DNA from: Gammaproteobacteria bacterium
GTDB taxonomy: Bacteria > Pseudomonadota > Gammaproteobacteria > Competibacterales > Competibacteraceae
Assembly: GCA_024235095.1 (NCBI GenBank)
Contig: JACKNC010000004.1
Coordinates: forward strand, 62,001 to 126,000
Reading direction: 5' to 3'
DNA: 64,000 nucleotides
A program made the position numbers and the translations under genes. Under the pieces are notes generated by a model, which had not been told where the DNA came from, did not search any database, and saw only the letters and a list, made by a program, of their open reading frames with translations. This document shows, in pieces, positions 43,314 through 51,910 of this stretch. Numbering within the stretch: position 1 is the stretch's first letter; every line of letters begins with the position of its first letter.

Positions 43314-43431
43314 CTCTCAAGACAGGTAGGAAACTCCTCTTAATTATGATGGAAATGGGCTTAACTTAATGGCATTGAAACAGCCTATGGGATGGTCAAA
43401 GTGGTTAAGGAACCCCAGGATGGAGAAGCCG

Positions 43432-44335
43432 TCATGAACGCGCAAGCTGCTCCTGCGACGGAAGCCGCCACAGAGAAAATCCAGTCTCGAGTGACGAACT
43501 GGCCCGAGTATGATCGCGCCCTGGTGCGCCGGGGCAGTTTGACGATCGGGTTTGACAAAGTGTTTTTGCAGGACTACTGGCGACCGGCTCCGACCGGCCA
43601 GCGAGGGGGGCCATTCCAGTCTCGGATACCGCCATTCAAGCGTTGTTGACGCTCAAGGCGGTGTTCGGTCTGCCCTACCGCGGAGTGAAAGGGCTGGTGG
43701 GTTCGATCGTGCGGTTGCTGGGATTGACGTTGCCCATTCCCGACCACACCCTGCTGTTGCGCCGGGCGAACACGCTGACGGTGCAGATTCCCGTCCGTCG
43801 CGGCGTGGACCGATCGACGTCGTGGTCGATTCCACGGGCTTGAACGTGTAGGGTGAGGGCGAATGGAAAGTCCGGCAACAGGGTGCGGGGAAACGGTGCA
43901 CCTGGCGTAAGGTGCATTTGGCGGTGGATGCCGACGTCAAGGATGTGTTGGCGGTTGAGGTCACGACGGCACAATGGACGGATAGTGAAGTGTTGGCCGG
44001 ACGGCTCGAGCAAATCGATGACCCGATCGGCCACGTCCGGGCCGACGGCGCGTATGACACGCACGGGGTTTACACGGCGGCCGGGGAACGCGGTGCCGAA
44101 GTCACTATCTCACCCCGCGAACACGCAGTGCCGTGGACTCCCGATCATCCCCGCACCCAGGCACTGGCGGCCATTGCCGCGCAAGGACTGCTGGCGTGGA
44201 AACAGGCGGTCGGCTAGCATCGCCACCGCATCGCCGAAAACGCCATGTATCGATTCAAACCGTTGTTTGGTGATCGCTTGGCCTCCCGTTTGTTCGAAAC
44301 CCAAGTCACAGAGATCCCGTCCGGGTCGCCGCGTT
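43432..44335 (+). pseudogene. IS5-family transposase, broken
   Basis: Pieces in three frames add up to one IS5-type protein: RVTNWPEYDRALVRRGSLTI, TAIQALLTLKAVFGLPYRGVKGLV, PIDVVVDSTGLNV (first Asp), HLAVDADVKDVLAVEV, RADGAYDTHGVY (second Asp) and IAENAMYRFKPLFGDRL (Glu). At least two frameshifts between 43590 and 43830 and in-frame stops at about 43848 (TAG where TAC is expected) and 44215 inactivate it. No intact ends found. Confidence 0.85.
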
Positions 44336-44461
44336 GAATGTCATGACCTACCTCGGCATGCCCGTTTCCGTCCCCTGCAGGGTTATTCTGTCTTGAAAAG
44401 ACATAGAGGGGAGAGGATATTACCCTCATTTTGTTTATGCACCAACGCCGCTGTTGGCCTA

Positions 44462-44771
44462 AAACATGCCGTTTAACGCCATAATAATACAGCTTCTTCG
44501 AGGCACAGTAACCGCGATCGGCATACTCTGGCGCGACCTACGTTGTAAAGCTATATCCTTATTGAGAAAGGATAATCGGTTGAGAATCAAGCAACCAATC
44601 GCCCAAAATAGGGCCAGGGGCCGATAGAATCTCAACGAGCGGCGCGAAAACATCGCAGACTTTATTCACCCGTTGCACAAACCCAGGATAGGAGGGCAAA
44701 TTGGGAAACCAATCACCCAGATGACGGTGAGTTTCATCATAGATGGTTTTGATTTGACTGTGTTTACTCAT
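44462..44771 (-). pseudogene. DDE transposase fragment
   Basis: 44559-44771 encodes MSKHSQIKTIYDETHRHLGDWFPNLPSYPGFVQRVNKV and LGDWLLDSQPIIL. Beyond it, in a shifted frame, come residues resembling ADRGYCASKKLYYYGVK of the same transposase type. It is frameshifted and lacks its C-terminal third. I cannot assign the IS family with certainty (IS4- or IS982-like). Confidence 0.55.
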
Positions 44772-44861
44772 AATCCCAAATAAGACAAAGCGTAATCACC
44801 TTGAGGTGGACCCCAATGTCAAGACAGAATTTAGCCGAATTTAAGGTGGACACTCTACACC

Positions 44862-45731
44862 TTATAGCGACCGGCTTTGCCTGTCCGCATACACCTCAGC
44901 GGGTGTTCGATAGTTCAGCGCCTGATGAGGACGCTGGTCATTGTAAAACACGAAGTACTGCGCCAAGCCCTGGTAAGCCGGGTCCAGCGTTTCATAGGCC
45001 TTCGGATACACCTCCTCATATTTTACGGACCGCCAGAGCCGTTCGACAAAGCTATTGTCATGCGCCCGCCCTCGACCGTCCATACTGATTCGGATTCCGG
45101 CTTGCGCCAAGCACCCGGTAAAAGCGACGCTCGTGAACTGGGTTCCTTGATCGGTGTTGAAGATCATCGGCTGGCGATGCGCCAGGGCTTCTTCCAAGCA
45201 CTCCAGGCAAAAGGTGGTCTCCAAAGTATTGGACAACTGCCACGCGAGCACTTTACGGCTATACCAATCCAGGATCGCAACCAAGTAGACAAACCCGCCT
45301 GTCAGGCGAATGTAGGTAATATCCGTACTCCACACCTGATCGGGGACGGTCACCGCTACCCCGCGCAGCAGGTAGGGATAGATCCGATGAGCCGCACAGG
45401 ACGGCGAGGTCACCGGCTTGGGGTCAATCGCCTGCAATCCCAATTCCGTCATCAACCGAACCACCCGTTTGCGGTTAACCGGATACCCGGCCTGCCGCAA
45501 CACGGCCGTCATTCGCCGACTGCCATAAAAAGGATGCGCCGTATATTGCTCATCCATCTGCCGCATCAGCGCCAGATTCAGCGCCGACGTGGGCACTGCC
45601 GTGTAATACCACCCACTGCGTGCCCGTCCCAGCAGTTCACATTGGGCCACCACCGACAGTGCCGGATGATCCGGTTCGATCCAAGCCCGCTTTACCTGGG
45701 TGGACTCAGTCCCGACTTTTTTTTCAACCAC
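44862..45731 (-). CDS. IS3-family transposase OrfB (DDE integrase domain)
   Basis: 289 residues; made as an OrfAB fusion by a -1 slip on A8 at the OrfA end. HTH_21-type segment YTAHPFYGSRRMTAVLR, then the rve core: WSTDITYIRL (first Asp), IFNTDQGTQFTS (second Asp) and DNSFVERLWRSVKYEEVY (Glu), ending in YNDQRPHQALNYRTPAEVY. All catalytic residues are present. Confidence 0.93.
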   Translation of the reverse strand: MVEKKVGTESTQVKRAWIEPDHPALSVVAQCELLGRARSGWYYTAVPTSALNLALMRQMDEQYTAHPFYGSRRMTAVLRQAGYPVNRKRVVRLMTELGLQAIDPKPVTSPSCAAHRIYPYLLRGVAVTVPDQVWSTDITYIRLTGGFVYLVAILDWYSRKVLAWQLSNTLETTFCLECLEEALAHRQPMIFNTDQGTQFTSVAFTGCLAQAGIRISMDGRGRAHDNSFVERLWRSVKYEEVYPKAYETLDPAYQGLAQYFVFYNDQRPHQALNYRTPAEVYADRQSRSL

Positions 45732-45982
45732 TCCACCTGGACTTGCAGCCGACCAATCTGGCTATACAGCGCCTCGGCATCGGTCCCGTCTTGGGGGGAA
45801 CGTCGGCCCCGTTTGCACGCAAACAGGGCCTTCAGCCCCTCCTGGGCTTCACGCTTCCAGGTGGTCACCTGGTTCGGATCCACCTCATGCACCCCGGCAA
45901 TCTCGTTGATCGTTTTTCGGCCCGCCAGCGCTTCCATCGCGACCTTGGCCTTGAACTCGGCACTGAAGACTTTCCTCTGCAT
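45692..45982 (-). CDS. IS3-family transposase OrfA
   Basis: 96 residues from the ATG at 45982. A helix-turn-helix (FSAEFKAKVAMEALAGRKTINEIAGVHEVDPNQVTTWK) and a C-terminal leucine-rich coil (EALYSQIGRLQVQVEWLKKK) serve DNA binding and dimerisation. The frame overlaps OrfB by 40 bases. Confidence 0.92.
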   Translation of the reverse strand: MQRKVFSAEFKAKVAMEALAGRKTINEIAGVHEVDPNQVTTWKREAQEGLKALFACKRGRRSPQDGTDAEALYSQIGRLQVQVEWLKKKSGLSPPR

Positions 45983-46103
45983 TTCATCGCTCTCCTCAAT
46001 CGTTTCTACTTTGCAGAGTACCACCTTATTTAACCGTCCGAAATTCGGGGTCCATTATACCTCCTCATCCGTAAACGATAGATCGCAGTAAGGACTAAAT
46101 TGT

Positions 46104-46245
46104 GGCTCTTCGAGGGTTTCTGTGGAATCGGCCCGTGTGACCGGAGATCAGCCCACCAAGTGGGACATACATCTTTCAAGATCAATTGATTAGTTTCATA
46201 GTCAGCTCGCCGGTTGGGTTGCTCCACAAAAACTCTCGAAGAGCC
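46104..46245. mobile_element. MITE-like element with ISL3-type ends (142 bp)
   Basis: The inverted ends begin GGCTCTTCGAG and match at about 20 of 23 bases. The flanks TAAATTGT (46096-46103) and TAAATCGT (46246-46253) agree at seven of eight bases, fitting the 8-bp duplication known for ISL3 elements. There is no coding capacity inside. Confidence 0.75.
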
Positions 46246-46268
46246 TAAATCGTTGGCAATAAACGACC

Positions 46269-46288
46269 CCGCAGCAAGCTGCGGGGTA
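46269..46288. repeat. Perfect hairpin, GC-rich
   Basis: CCCCGCAGC-AA-GCTGCGGGG. There is no T-run, so it is not a classical terminator. Role unknown. Confidence 0.5.
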
Positions 46289-46348
46289 TGTATCCCGAAC
46301 GGGAATCAATGGCTTATTTTTTATACAGCTTCTTAGCCTGCATTCTAA

Positions 46349-46420
46349 GGTACGCGGTGCGTACCCTACATCGACGATGTTGATACCGATCATTCAAAAG
46401 TAGAGTACGCACCGCGTACC
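46349..46420. repeat. 16-bp perfect inverted repeat around a 40-bp core
   Basis: GGTACGCGGTGCGTAC at 46349-46364 and its exact complement at 46405-46420. The arms themselves contain the near-palindrome TACGCACCGCGTA. It looks like a REP-type or small non-coding mobile repeat. Confidence 0.75.
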
Positions 46421-46653
46421 GCTGCAGTGAATAGCCATGACCCGGAATGTAGGGATAACGGCGAGCAAGACAATAAGAACGCGCCTGTAGAGAAAACACC
46501 ATGCAGCAGAGAAAAGACCGCGACAGCCTCAATAAGGAGCGCCGGGGTGGTTCGGAATGTCAGTTAATCAGGTTGCCAGACTATAGATCGTCATAATCTG
46601 GTCACAGGCCAGAATACTGAAGAGAGAAAAGTACCCGAAGTGGTTGACGGGAT

Positions 46654-46728
46654 TGGTGGGCGATACTGGATTTGAACCAGTGACCCCTGCCGTGTGAAGG
46701 CAGTGCTCTCCCGCTGAGCTAATCGCCC
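46654..46728 (-). tRNA. tRNA-Val (anticodon CAC)
   Basis: 75 nt with encoded CCA. The acceptor stem GGGCGAT/ATCGCCC, D-stem GCTC/GAGC, anticodon stem CTGCC/GGCAG with loop TTCACAC and T-stem ACTGG/CCAGT are all intact. Anticodon CAC reads GUG (Val). It is surrounded by IS debris on both sides. Confidence 0.95.
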
Positions 46729-46746
46729 TTCAAAAACTAAAGGCGG

Positions 46747-46775
46747 ATTATAAGCGTCACAGCCTGTCTTGACAA
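46747..46775 (-). promoter_or_regulatory. Promoter of the tRNA-Val gene
   Basis: On the minus strand TTGTCA and TATAAT are separated by 17 bp, with the -10 box ending 19 bp before the tRNA. The spacer is moderately GC-rich, and GC-rich sequence follows the -10 box, as for stable-RNA promoters. Confidence 0.8.
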
Positions 46776-46936
46776 GCAATGGCGTCCTTCTTCGGTTTTC
46801 CTGTTTGCAGGGGATGACGCCGACGAGCTAGGCTATGTTGACATTCTATCGTAACCAAATCAATGCGCGCGTGAAGTGAATAAAGTGCAGATCTATGGAA
46901 TATGGACCCTTGGGCCTAAATCAGCACACCAAGCTA

Positions 46937-48179
46937 GTGGGCTGTTGCAAAAGTTTTGCCAGGTTAGGAGGCCTCTGGTCCGATCGGATTTTCGGTGGAT
47001 TCCAAAGACGGATAGAGGCGTTTGAGTTTGACCCGGGCGGCCTCGGTACCAAACTGCCAGTGGATTTTGGTCTGGCGCTGGTTGCGCGGGCCTTCCCAAG
47101 TGGCGATTTCCTCTCGCAAGATGTCGATCGTCGAAATGCGGCGATTCAAACACTGGCCGGCGAGTACCGCCAACTCACACTCGGCCCTATTGAGCCAACT
47201 GCCATGCTTGGGGGTGTAGTGAAATTCCAGCTTGCGGGTGATCCGACGCGCTTCGTCTGGCGGAAAGGTGCTGTACAGGGCCGCCGGGGTATGGGTATTC
47301 AGATTGTCGACCACCAGCCGAATGCGTTTTGCCGTAGGAAAGTATTGATCGACCAGCAATCGCATTTGCTGAGCAAAGTCTTGTTTAGTGCGTTGCTTCG
47401 TGACATTGACATGACGCCAACCGCCCAAGGGTTGAACAAACAAGAACAGATTAGCGGTACCTTCCCTTTTATATTCCGTGTCATAGCATGTGGGGTGGCC
47501 GGGACGGGCGGGCAACGGATGACGGGTTTCGCTGGTGAGCTGCACCGGGCTTTCGTCAAAACACACTTGGGGATAACGCGGATTATCGGGTTCGGCGTAC
47601 AGATCCAAGACATCCTCCATAGGCCAGACATAATCGGGACTCACACTGGGAATACACCATTCTTGACGTTGCCACGGTTTGAGGTCGTTTTTTTGAGTAC
47701 GCGATGGACCGTATTGGGCGAGATCGTATCGATTTGGCGCAATTCAACGAAGCGATCGGCCAACAGTCGCATCGTCCACCGCCGGCGACCCGCCGGTGGG
47801 GTGCTACAGGCCAAGGCGACCAGAAAGGCGGCCTGTTTGCCGGTCAAGGCCGGGGGCAAACCGACTCGTGGCCGCTCGCTTAACGCCGCCAGCAACCCTT
47901 CGTCGACAAACCGTTGACGGGTACGATGAACGGTCGAAATCCCCAAGTGAAGGCTTTGGGCAATGGCCTCATCCGTCGCCCCTTCCGCAGCCTGCAGCAA
48001 CACATGGGCACGGGCAACCTTGCGCGCCGCTGCCTTGCCTTTATGAATGACCTTCAGCAGGTCTTCCCGCTCCTCTTCAGTTAGATCAACCAGATACTTG
48101 TGGGCCATGGTGATTCCTCCTGTTGATCTCAACCATAGGGCACCCACCGCTACCTGTCAAAACTTCTGTGTCAGCCCAC
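46937..48179 (-). mobile_element. IS630-type element B2 (1243 bp), hybrid relative of B1
   Basis: Same length as element B1. TA flanks both sides (46935-46936 and 48180-48181). The rightmost 376 bp (47804-48179) are identical to 34117-34492, but the remainder is only about four-fifths similar. The left inverted end (GTGGGCTGTTGCAAAAG) no longer matches the right end (GTGGGCTGACACAGAAG) beyond nine bases. It looks like a recombinant of two related elements. Confidence 0.9.
46964..48108 (-). CDS. IS630-family transposase, expressed by frameshift (element B2)
   Basis: First frame from ATG 48108 with AGGAGG box; -1 slip at A7 (47688-47694); second frame with DDE core (VCFDESPVQL, LVVDNLNTHT, TPKHGSWLNRAE). 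It ends inside the element at 46964, unlike B1. The N-terminal DNA-binding half is identical to B1 over about 100 codons. No disabling mutation seen. Confidence 0.85.
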
Positions 48180-48529
48180 TAGAACCGTCTCTTTCAAGAG
48201 CAATAGGCTGATCCGTCTTTCCTGTCTTCTGATACGCCAGCAGATGATGGAGGAGACTTATGTCTAACATCTGGCACGACTTGATTCGGACTTACGCCGC
48301 AGCGTCGATAGATGCTCTGGCATTGAAGACCGTCACAGAAGCATTATAATTTTGCTGACCTGAAGTTTCGGGAGCGGGTCAATCGAGGAAGGGAGAACAA
48401 TCCGTTGGCTGTTCCCGTTAACTATATCGCGCACGACGGTGAAGACACCTACTGCAAGTTTGCAAGCCTTAACGATTTCATCATGGGTTGGGGACAACGT
48501 TAGATGCTCAAAGAAACCTACAACCTTCC
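48180..48529. other. Gap of about 350 bp without recognisable content
   Basis: Between element B2 and the EEP-family gene. Short open frames exist on both strands but show no homology, signal peptide or good ribosome-binding site. No repeat or RNA structure stands out. Confidence 0.5.
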
Positions 48530-49363
48530 TCAAGGCGTTAAACTCCAGCGATTGGGAGTTCTGATCTGATAGGGAACGTCTGGAATGGAGAGTCGTAATT
48601 CGTCCGGCAACCGCACCTGCATGGCAATAGGCAGATGATCCGAATAGACATGATCCAGCGCCTTGACTTGCTCAACGGTAATCGAAGGCGACACCAGAAT
48701 ATGGTCCAGTTGCCGATCCGGTTGCCAACTGGGAAAGGTATGCAGCCCTGGCACCGGTTCAGATAGCCGTGCGCTTGCCAGCAGAACGGCCATCTCGCGG
48801 CTATCCGAATGGCAATTCAAATCGCCCATCAAAATCACATGACGATAATCATGCACCAGATCCGCCAGGAATTCGATTTGCCGCAACCGTCCACGACGAC
48901 CGAGAGCCATGTGCAAAATTAACACATGCAGCGCATCGACGCCATTACCGAATCGAACTTCCAGCACACCTCGGCCTGGGATCAGCCCAGGCAGCTTGTG
49001 CTCGGTGATTGTATCCGGGCAAATGCGGCTTAACAGGGCGTTGCCATGCTGGGAGATCATACCGATCTTGCGGTTGGCCTGATCGAAGACATGCTCAAAA
49101 CCCGCATAATCCGCCAGATATTTGACCTGATTCACGAAACCGCTGCGCAGGCTGCCCGCATCCACCTCCTGTAGGCCGACCAGGTCGTAATTCGCCAGAA
49201 TGCGAGCGATGCCATCGAGATTGGTCATTCGCGATGGAACTGGCACCAGATGTTTCCAACTGCGGGTCAGATACTCTGAATATTTGTTGGTGCTCAGTCC
49301 GCTCTGAATGTTGTAGCTCAGTAACCGCAACCGCTGCGGTCCGGGGTGATGATCATCAGCCAT
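48530..49363 (-). CDS. Endonuclease/exonuclease/phosphatase family protein
   Basis: 277 residues from the ATG at 49363, preceded by GGGAGG. EEP fold motifs in order: LLSYNIQSG (Asn metal site), VGLQEVDAGS (Glu), ILHMALGRRGR, ILMGDLNCHSDS (catalytic GDLN) and YSDHLPIAMQV (SDHLP). The same family member commonly sits next to dsbA and cytochrome c4 in gammaproteobacteria. Substrate unknown (nuclease or phosphatase). The dsbA stop is 17 bp upstream. Confidence 0.9.
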   Translation of the reverse strand: MADDHHPGPQRLRLLSYNIQSGLSTNKYSEYLTRSWKHLVPVPSRMTNLDGIARILANYDLVGLQEVDAGSLRSGFVNQVKYLADYAGFEHVFDQANRKIGMISQHGNALLSRICPDTITEHKLPGLIPGRGVLEVRFGNGVDALHVLILHMALGRRGRLRQIEFLADLVHDYRHVILMGDLNCHSDSREMAVLLASARLSEPVPGLHTFPSWQPDRQLDHILVSPSITVEQVKALDHVYSDHLPIAMQVRLPDELRLSIPDVPYQIRTPNRWSLTP

Positions 49364-49380
49364 GCCCCCTCCCTGCATTT

Positions 49381-50001
49381 TCAGCTTTGCGGGCTAGCTT
49401 CCTTGGCGATCAGGAAATCCACGACCTCGAACATGCGTGGCGAACGCACGTCGTATTTACCGTTGACGATCACTGCTGGCACCCCCCGCACCCCAAAGCG
49501 CTGCGCTAACTGGTTGCCACGGCGCAACTGGGTTTCGGTCTGAAAAGATTGATACGCCTTGCGGAACGCCTCCTGATCCACGCCGTGCTCGGCGAAAAAT
49601 GCCGCTAGTTCATCCTCGTTGCTCAGTTTGCGCCGTTGGTGATAGGCATCGAACAGCGGTTGGTGGACCTTGTCCAGCACCCCCAATGCCTCGGCAGCAT
49701 AATAGGCCCGGGCGCCTGGCTCCCAGCTTGCTCCAAAAGCCACCGGAATCCGGGTGAATTCAACGTTATCCGGTTTACGTTTCAGCCATTCCTGGACGCT
49801 TGGCTCCAGATCGTGGCAATGCGGACAACCGTACCAGAACATTTCGATCACTTCGGCTTTATCGGAAGTTTCAGGCGCTACCGGGGTGGGCAATTGCACA
49901 TAGTCCTTGCCCTCCTGAAACGGCGGGTCGGCGGCATGTACGGCGAGTGGCAGAGTGCAAGCCAATAGAATCAGTAACCAGTGGCGAAACAGGCTCGGCA
50001 T
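49381..50001 (-). CDS. dsbA: Thiol:disulfide interchange protein DsbA
   Basis: 206 residues. Periplasmic oxidase that introduces disulfides. I chose the ATG at 50001 because it starts a proper signal peptide (1-23, AVHA-AD); the open frame upstream lacks one. Active-site CPHC at Cys59/Cys62 within EMFWYGCPHCHDLEP, and the cis-proline loop in GVRGVPAVIVNGKY. The helical insert is of normal size. It lies behind ccsB, fitting a cytochrome c maturation locus. Confidence 0.95.
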   Translation of the reverse strand: MPSLFRHWLLILLACTLPLAVHAADPPFQEGKDYVQLPTPVAPETSDKAEVIEMFWYGCPHCHDLEPSVQEWLKRKPDNVEFTRIPVAFGASWEPGARAYYAAEALGVLDKVHQPLFDAYHQRRKLSNEDELAAFFAEHGVDQEAFRKAYQSFQTETQLRRGNQLAQRFGVRGVPAVIVNGKYDVRSPRMFEVVDFLIAKEASPQS

Positions 50002-50048
50002 CAGCGGAACTCCGTGAGTAGCAGTGGAAGAAATGAAAGAGACAGCGC

Positions 50049-51230
50049 CTACAGCGTACCGTAGGAATGTAGCCCCGACAGGAACATGTTGACCCCTAGA
50101 AAGGCGAACAGCGTCACGAACAGGCCGATCACCGCCCACCAGGCCATCGGTGCGCCGCGCCAACCCTTGGTCATGCGCAGGTGCAGCCAGGCGGCATAGT
50201 TCAGCCAGACGATCAGCGCCCAGGTTTCCTTGGGGTCCCAGGACCAGTAACCGCCCCAGGCTTCAGCGGCCCACAGCGCGCCGAGGATGGTAGCGAGGGT
50301 GAAGGCGGCGAATCCCAGGGCGATAGCCTTGTACATGACATCGTCCAGCAATGGCAACGGCGGCAGCGCCTGCGCGAGTCGTCCATTTGGCCAGCGCGTC
50401 CCGATCCAGTCACCCAACAGGTAGGCCACGCCCAGCATCGCCGCCAGGGAGAATGCGCCATAACCGATAAAGTTGGCCGGTACGTGAATCTTCATCCAGT
50501 AGCTTTGCAGCGCCGGGATCAGTGGCTGAATGTGATGCGCTCCACGGTCGAAGGTATACCACAATAGAAAAGCCACGGCGGCGCTGATCACCAGCAGAGC
50601 GAATCCTCCCATAGCGCGGGTGCGATGGCGATCCTCGTAAAACAGATACAGCAGTGCAGTAATCAGAGCAAACAGGATGAACACTTCGTAAAGATTACTG
50701 ACCGGGATGTGGCCGATATCCGCGCCCAGCAGATAGGACTCGCGCCAGCGCACCAGCAGGCCGGTCAAGCCCATCGTAGTCGCCGACCAGGTCAGGGCGG
50801 TCGCGGTTTTACCCACAAATTCCGAGTGAGCGAACATCGCGGTAAAATAGGTGACCGTAGCCAGTACATACAGGGCGCTCATCCACATGAACGCCGCTTG
50901 GCTTTCCAGGAAGTATTTAAGCCAGAAATCGCTATGGCGCAGTTCATAGTCCGCGCCATAGCGCCATAACGCCAGCATGGTTAGCGCCACAGCCGCCAGC
51001 GTGAAGAATCGCGCCGGTTTCCAGTAAACGCCCCAGGCAATCAAGGCCACGGTGCTGCCCGTCTGAATGGCGATTTCGTAGCCATCCATGTAGGCGTGGT
51101 AAAGCCACCCGATGTAAATGGAACCGGCCATCACCAGCAACGTCCAGAGTCCATTCCAAATGTTCAACCATTGACCGAACGAAGGTTGTTCCCAGTGTCG
51201 CTCCAACATAGCTTCGCGCGTGACTGACAT
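50049..51230 (-). CDS. ccsB: Cytochrome c biogenesis protein CcsB/ResC (System II)
   Basis: 393 residues with about eight membrane segments. Haem-handling protein of System II that works with ResB/Ccs1 to transport haem and ligate it to apocytochromes. The WWD-type signature is WGGYWSWDPKETWALIVWLNYAAWLHLRM near residue 315, and histidines flank the loops (VPANFIGYGAFS, HSEF). GGAG box before the ATG. Its normal partner resB starts about 1.5 kb upstream, separated by two unrelated genes. Confidence 0.95.
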   Translation of the reverse strand: MSVTREAMLERHWEQPSFGQWLNIWNGLWTLLVMAGSIYIGWLYHAYMDGYEIAIQTGSTVALIAWGVYWKPARFFTLAAVALTMLALWRYGADYELRHSDFWLKYFLESQAAFMWMSALYVLATVTYFTAMFAHSEFVGKTATALTWSATTMGLTGLLVRWRESYLLGADIGHIPVSNLYEVFILFALITALLYLFYEDRHRTRAMGGFALLVISAAVAFLLWYTFDRGAHHIQPLIPALQSYWMKIHVPANFIGYGAFSLAAMLGVAYLLGDWIGTRWPNGRLAQALPPLPLLDDVMYKAIALGFAAFTLATILGALWAAEAWGGYWSWDPKETWALIVWLNYAAWLHLRMTKGWRGAPMAWWAVIGLFVTLFAFLGVNMFLSGLHSYGTL

Positions 51231-51450
51231 CGTAAAGGTTCTCCAAAATAGATCATTAATAAAGATAGGTCTCTTCGCATTCTTGTGGAGTAAGCTAGCC
51301 TAATGGCCAATTACAAACATAATCAATTGATATTAAAATAGTTATAACCGGACCACCAGACTGATCTTCGGTCACATGCGTCAATTTCATAGAAACTATC
51401 GAAGAATCCATGTGTCTCAAAAAAGATAGGAAAAGTCTATAAAATACTTA

Positions 51451-51894
51451 TTATCTACACCATTGCTTCTCACAAGGAACACCATCATTATCTCCATCCA
51501 TCTTGACATCTGGGCAATTTCTCAAAAAGAAAATGGCCTCGTCACAAGATTTCATTTGAGAGCAATGTGTTCTGCCGTCACATTTGAAGCTTGAAGCTCT
51601 ACTATTTTCTTCGCTGGAATTAGAAGATGGATACCATTTATCTTTTCTTTGACCAGGGGATTCACTAGAAACGACTGTTAATGAGCCTTCAACTGACTCC
51701 ACTTTTTCACATATAGTTCCATACGGCACACTTCCATATATAACGCTACCATCTTTAGTAATGCATTTTGTTTCTTTTGTGTATTCTATGTTAGGCAATG
51801 AATTTTGCATGAATGCTAGTCCAGATTGTTTGTATAGATAGTTTCCATACCAACCTATCGCTACAACAATGGCAATCACGATAATCTTCTTCAT
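51451..51894 (-). CDS. Membrane-anchored excalibur-domain protein
   Basis: 147 residues from the ATG at 51894. One N-terminal membrane segment (3-20). The C-terminal excalibur domain (about 105-147) has FKCDGRTHCSQMKSCDEAIFFLRNCP followed by a calcium-loop-like DGDNDGVPCE and four or more cysteines. The middle part is low-complexity. The gene is AT-rich compared with its neighbours and lies in an insert within the ccs locus. No gene is seen in 51247-51450. Confidence 0.8.
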   Translation of the reverse strand: MKKIIVIAIVVAIGWYGNYLYKQSGLAFMQNSLPNIEYTKETKCITKDGSVIYGSVPYGTICEKVESVEGSLTVVSSESPGQRKDKWYPSSNSSEENSRASSFKCDGRTHCSQMKSCDEAIFFLRNCPDVKMDGDNDGVPCEKQWCR

Positions 51895-51910
51895 AATTTT
51901 GTTAGCGAAT

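Larger units (their letters stand above)
44807..46054 (-). mobile_element. IS3-family insertion sequence
   Basis: About 1248 bp with ends that both start TGGACCCC (read inwards), partly similar further in (AAGGTGG). It carries orfA and orfB overlapping at an A8 slip site (45717-45724). I see no target duplication, so it may be old or rearranged. The reading frames appear intact. Confidence 0.85.

Noticed and set aside
46597..46779. Minus-strand frame overlapping the tRNA
   Set aside because: The tRNA-Val gene with full cloverleaf and promoter explains this stretch.
48333..48533. 66-codon minus-strand frame downstream of the EEP gene
   Set aside because: No signal, homology or ribosome-binding site.
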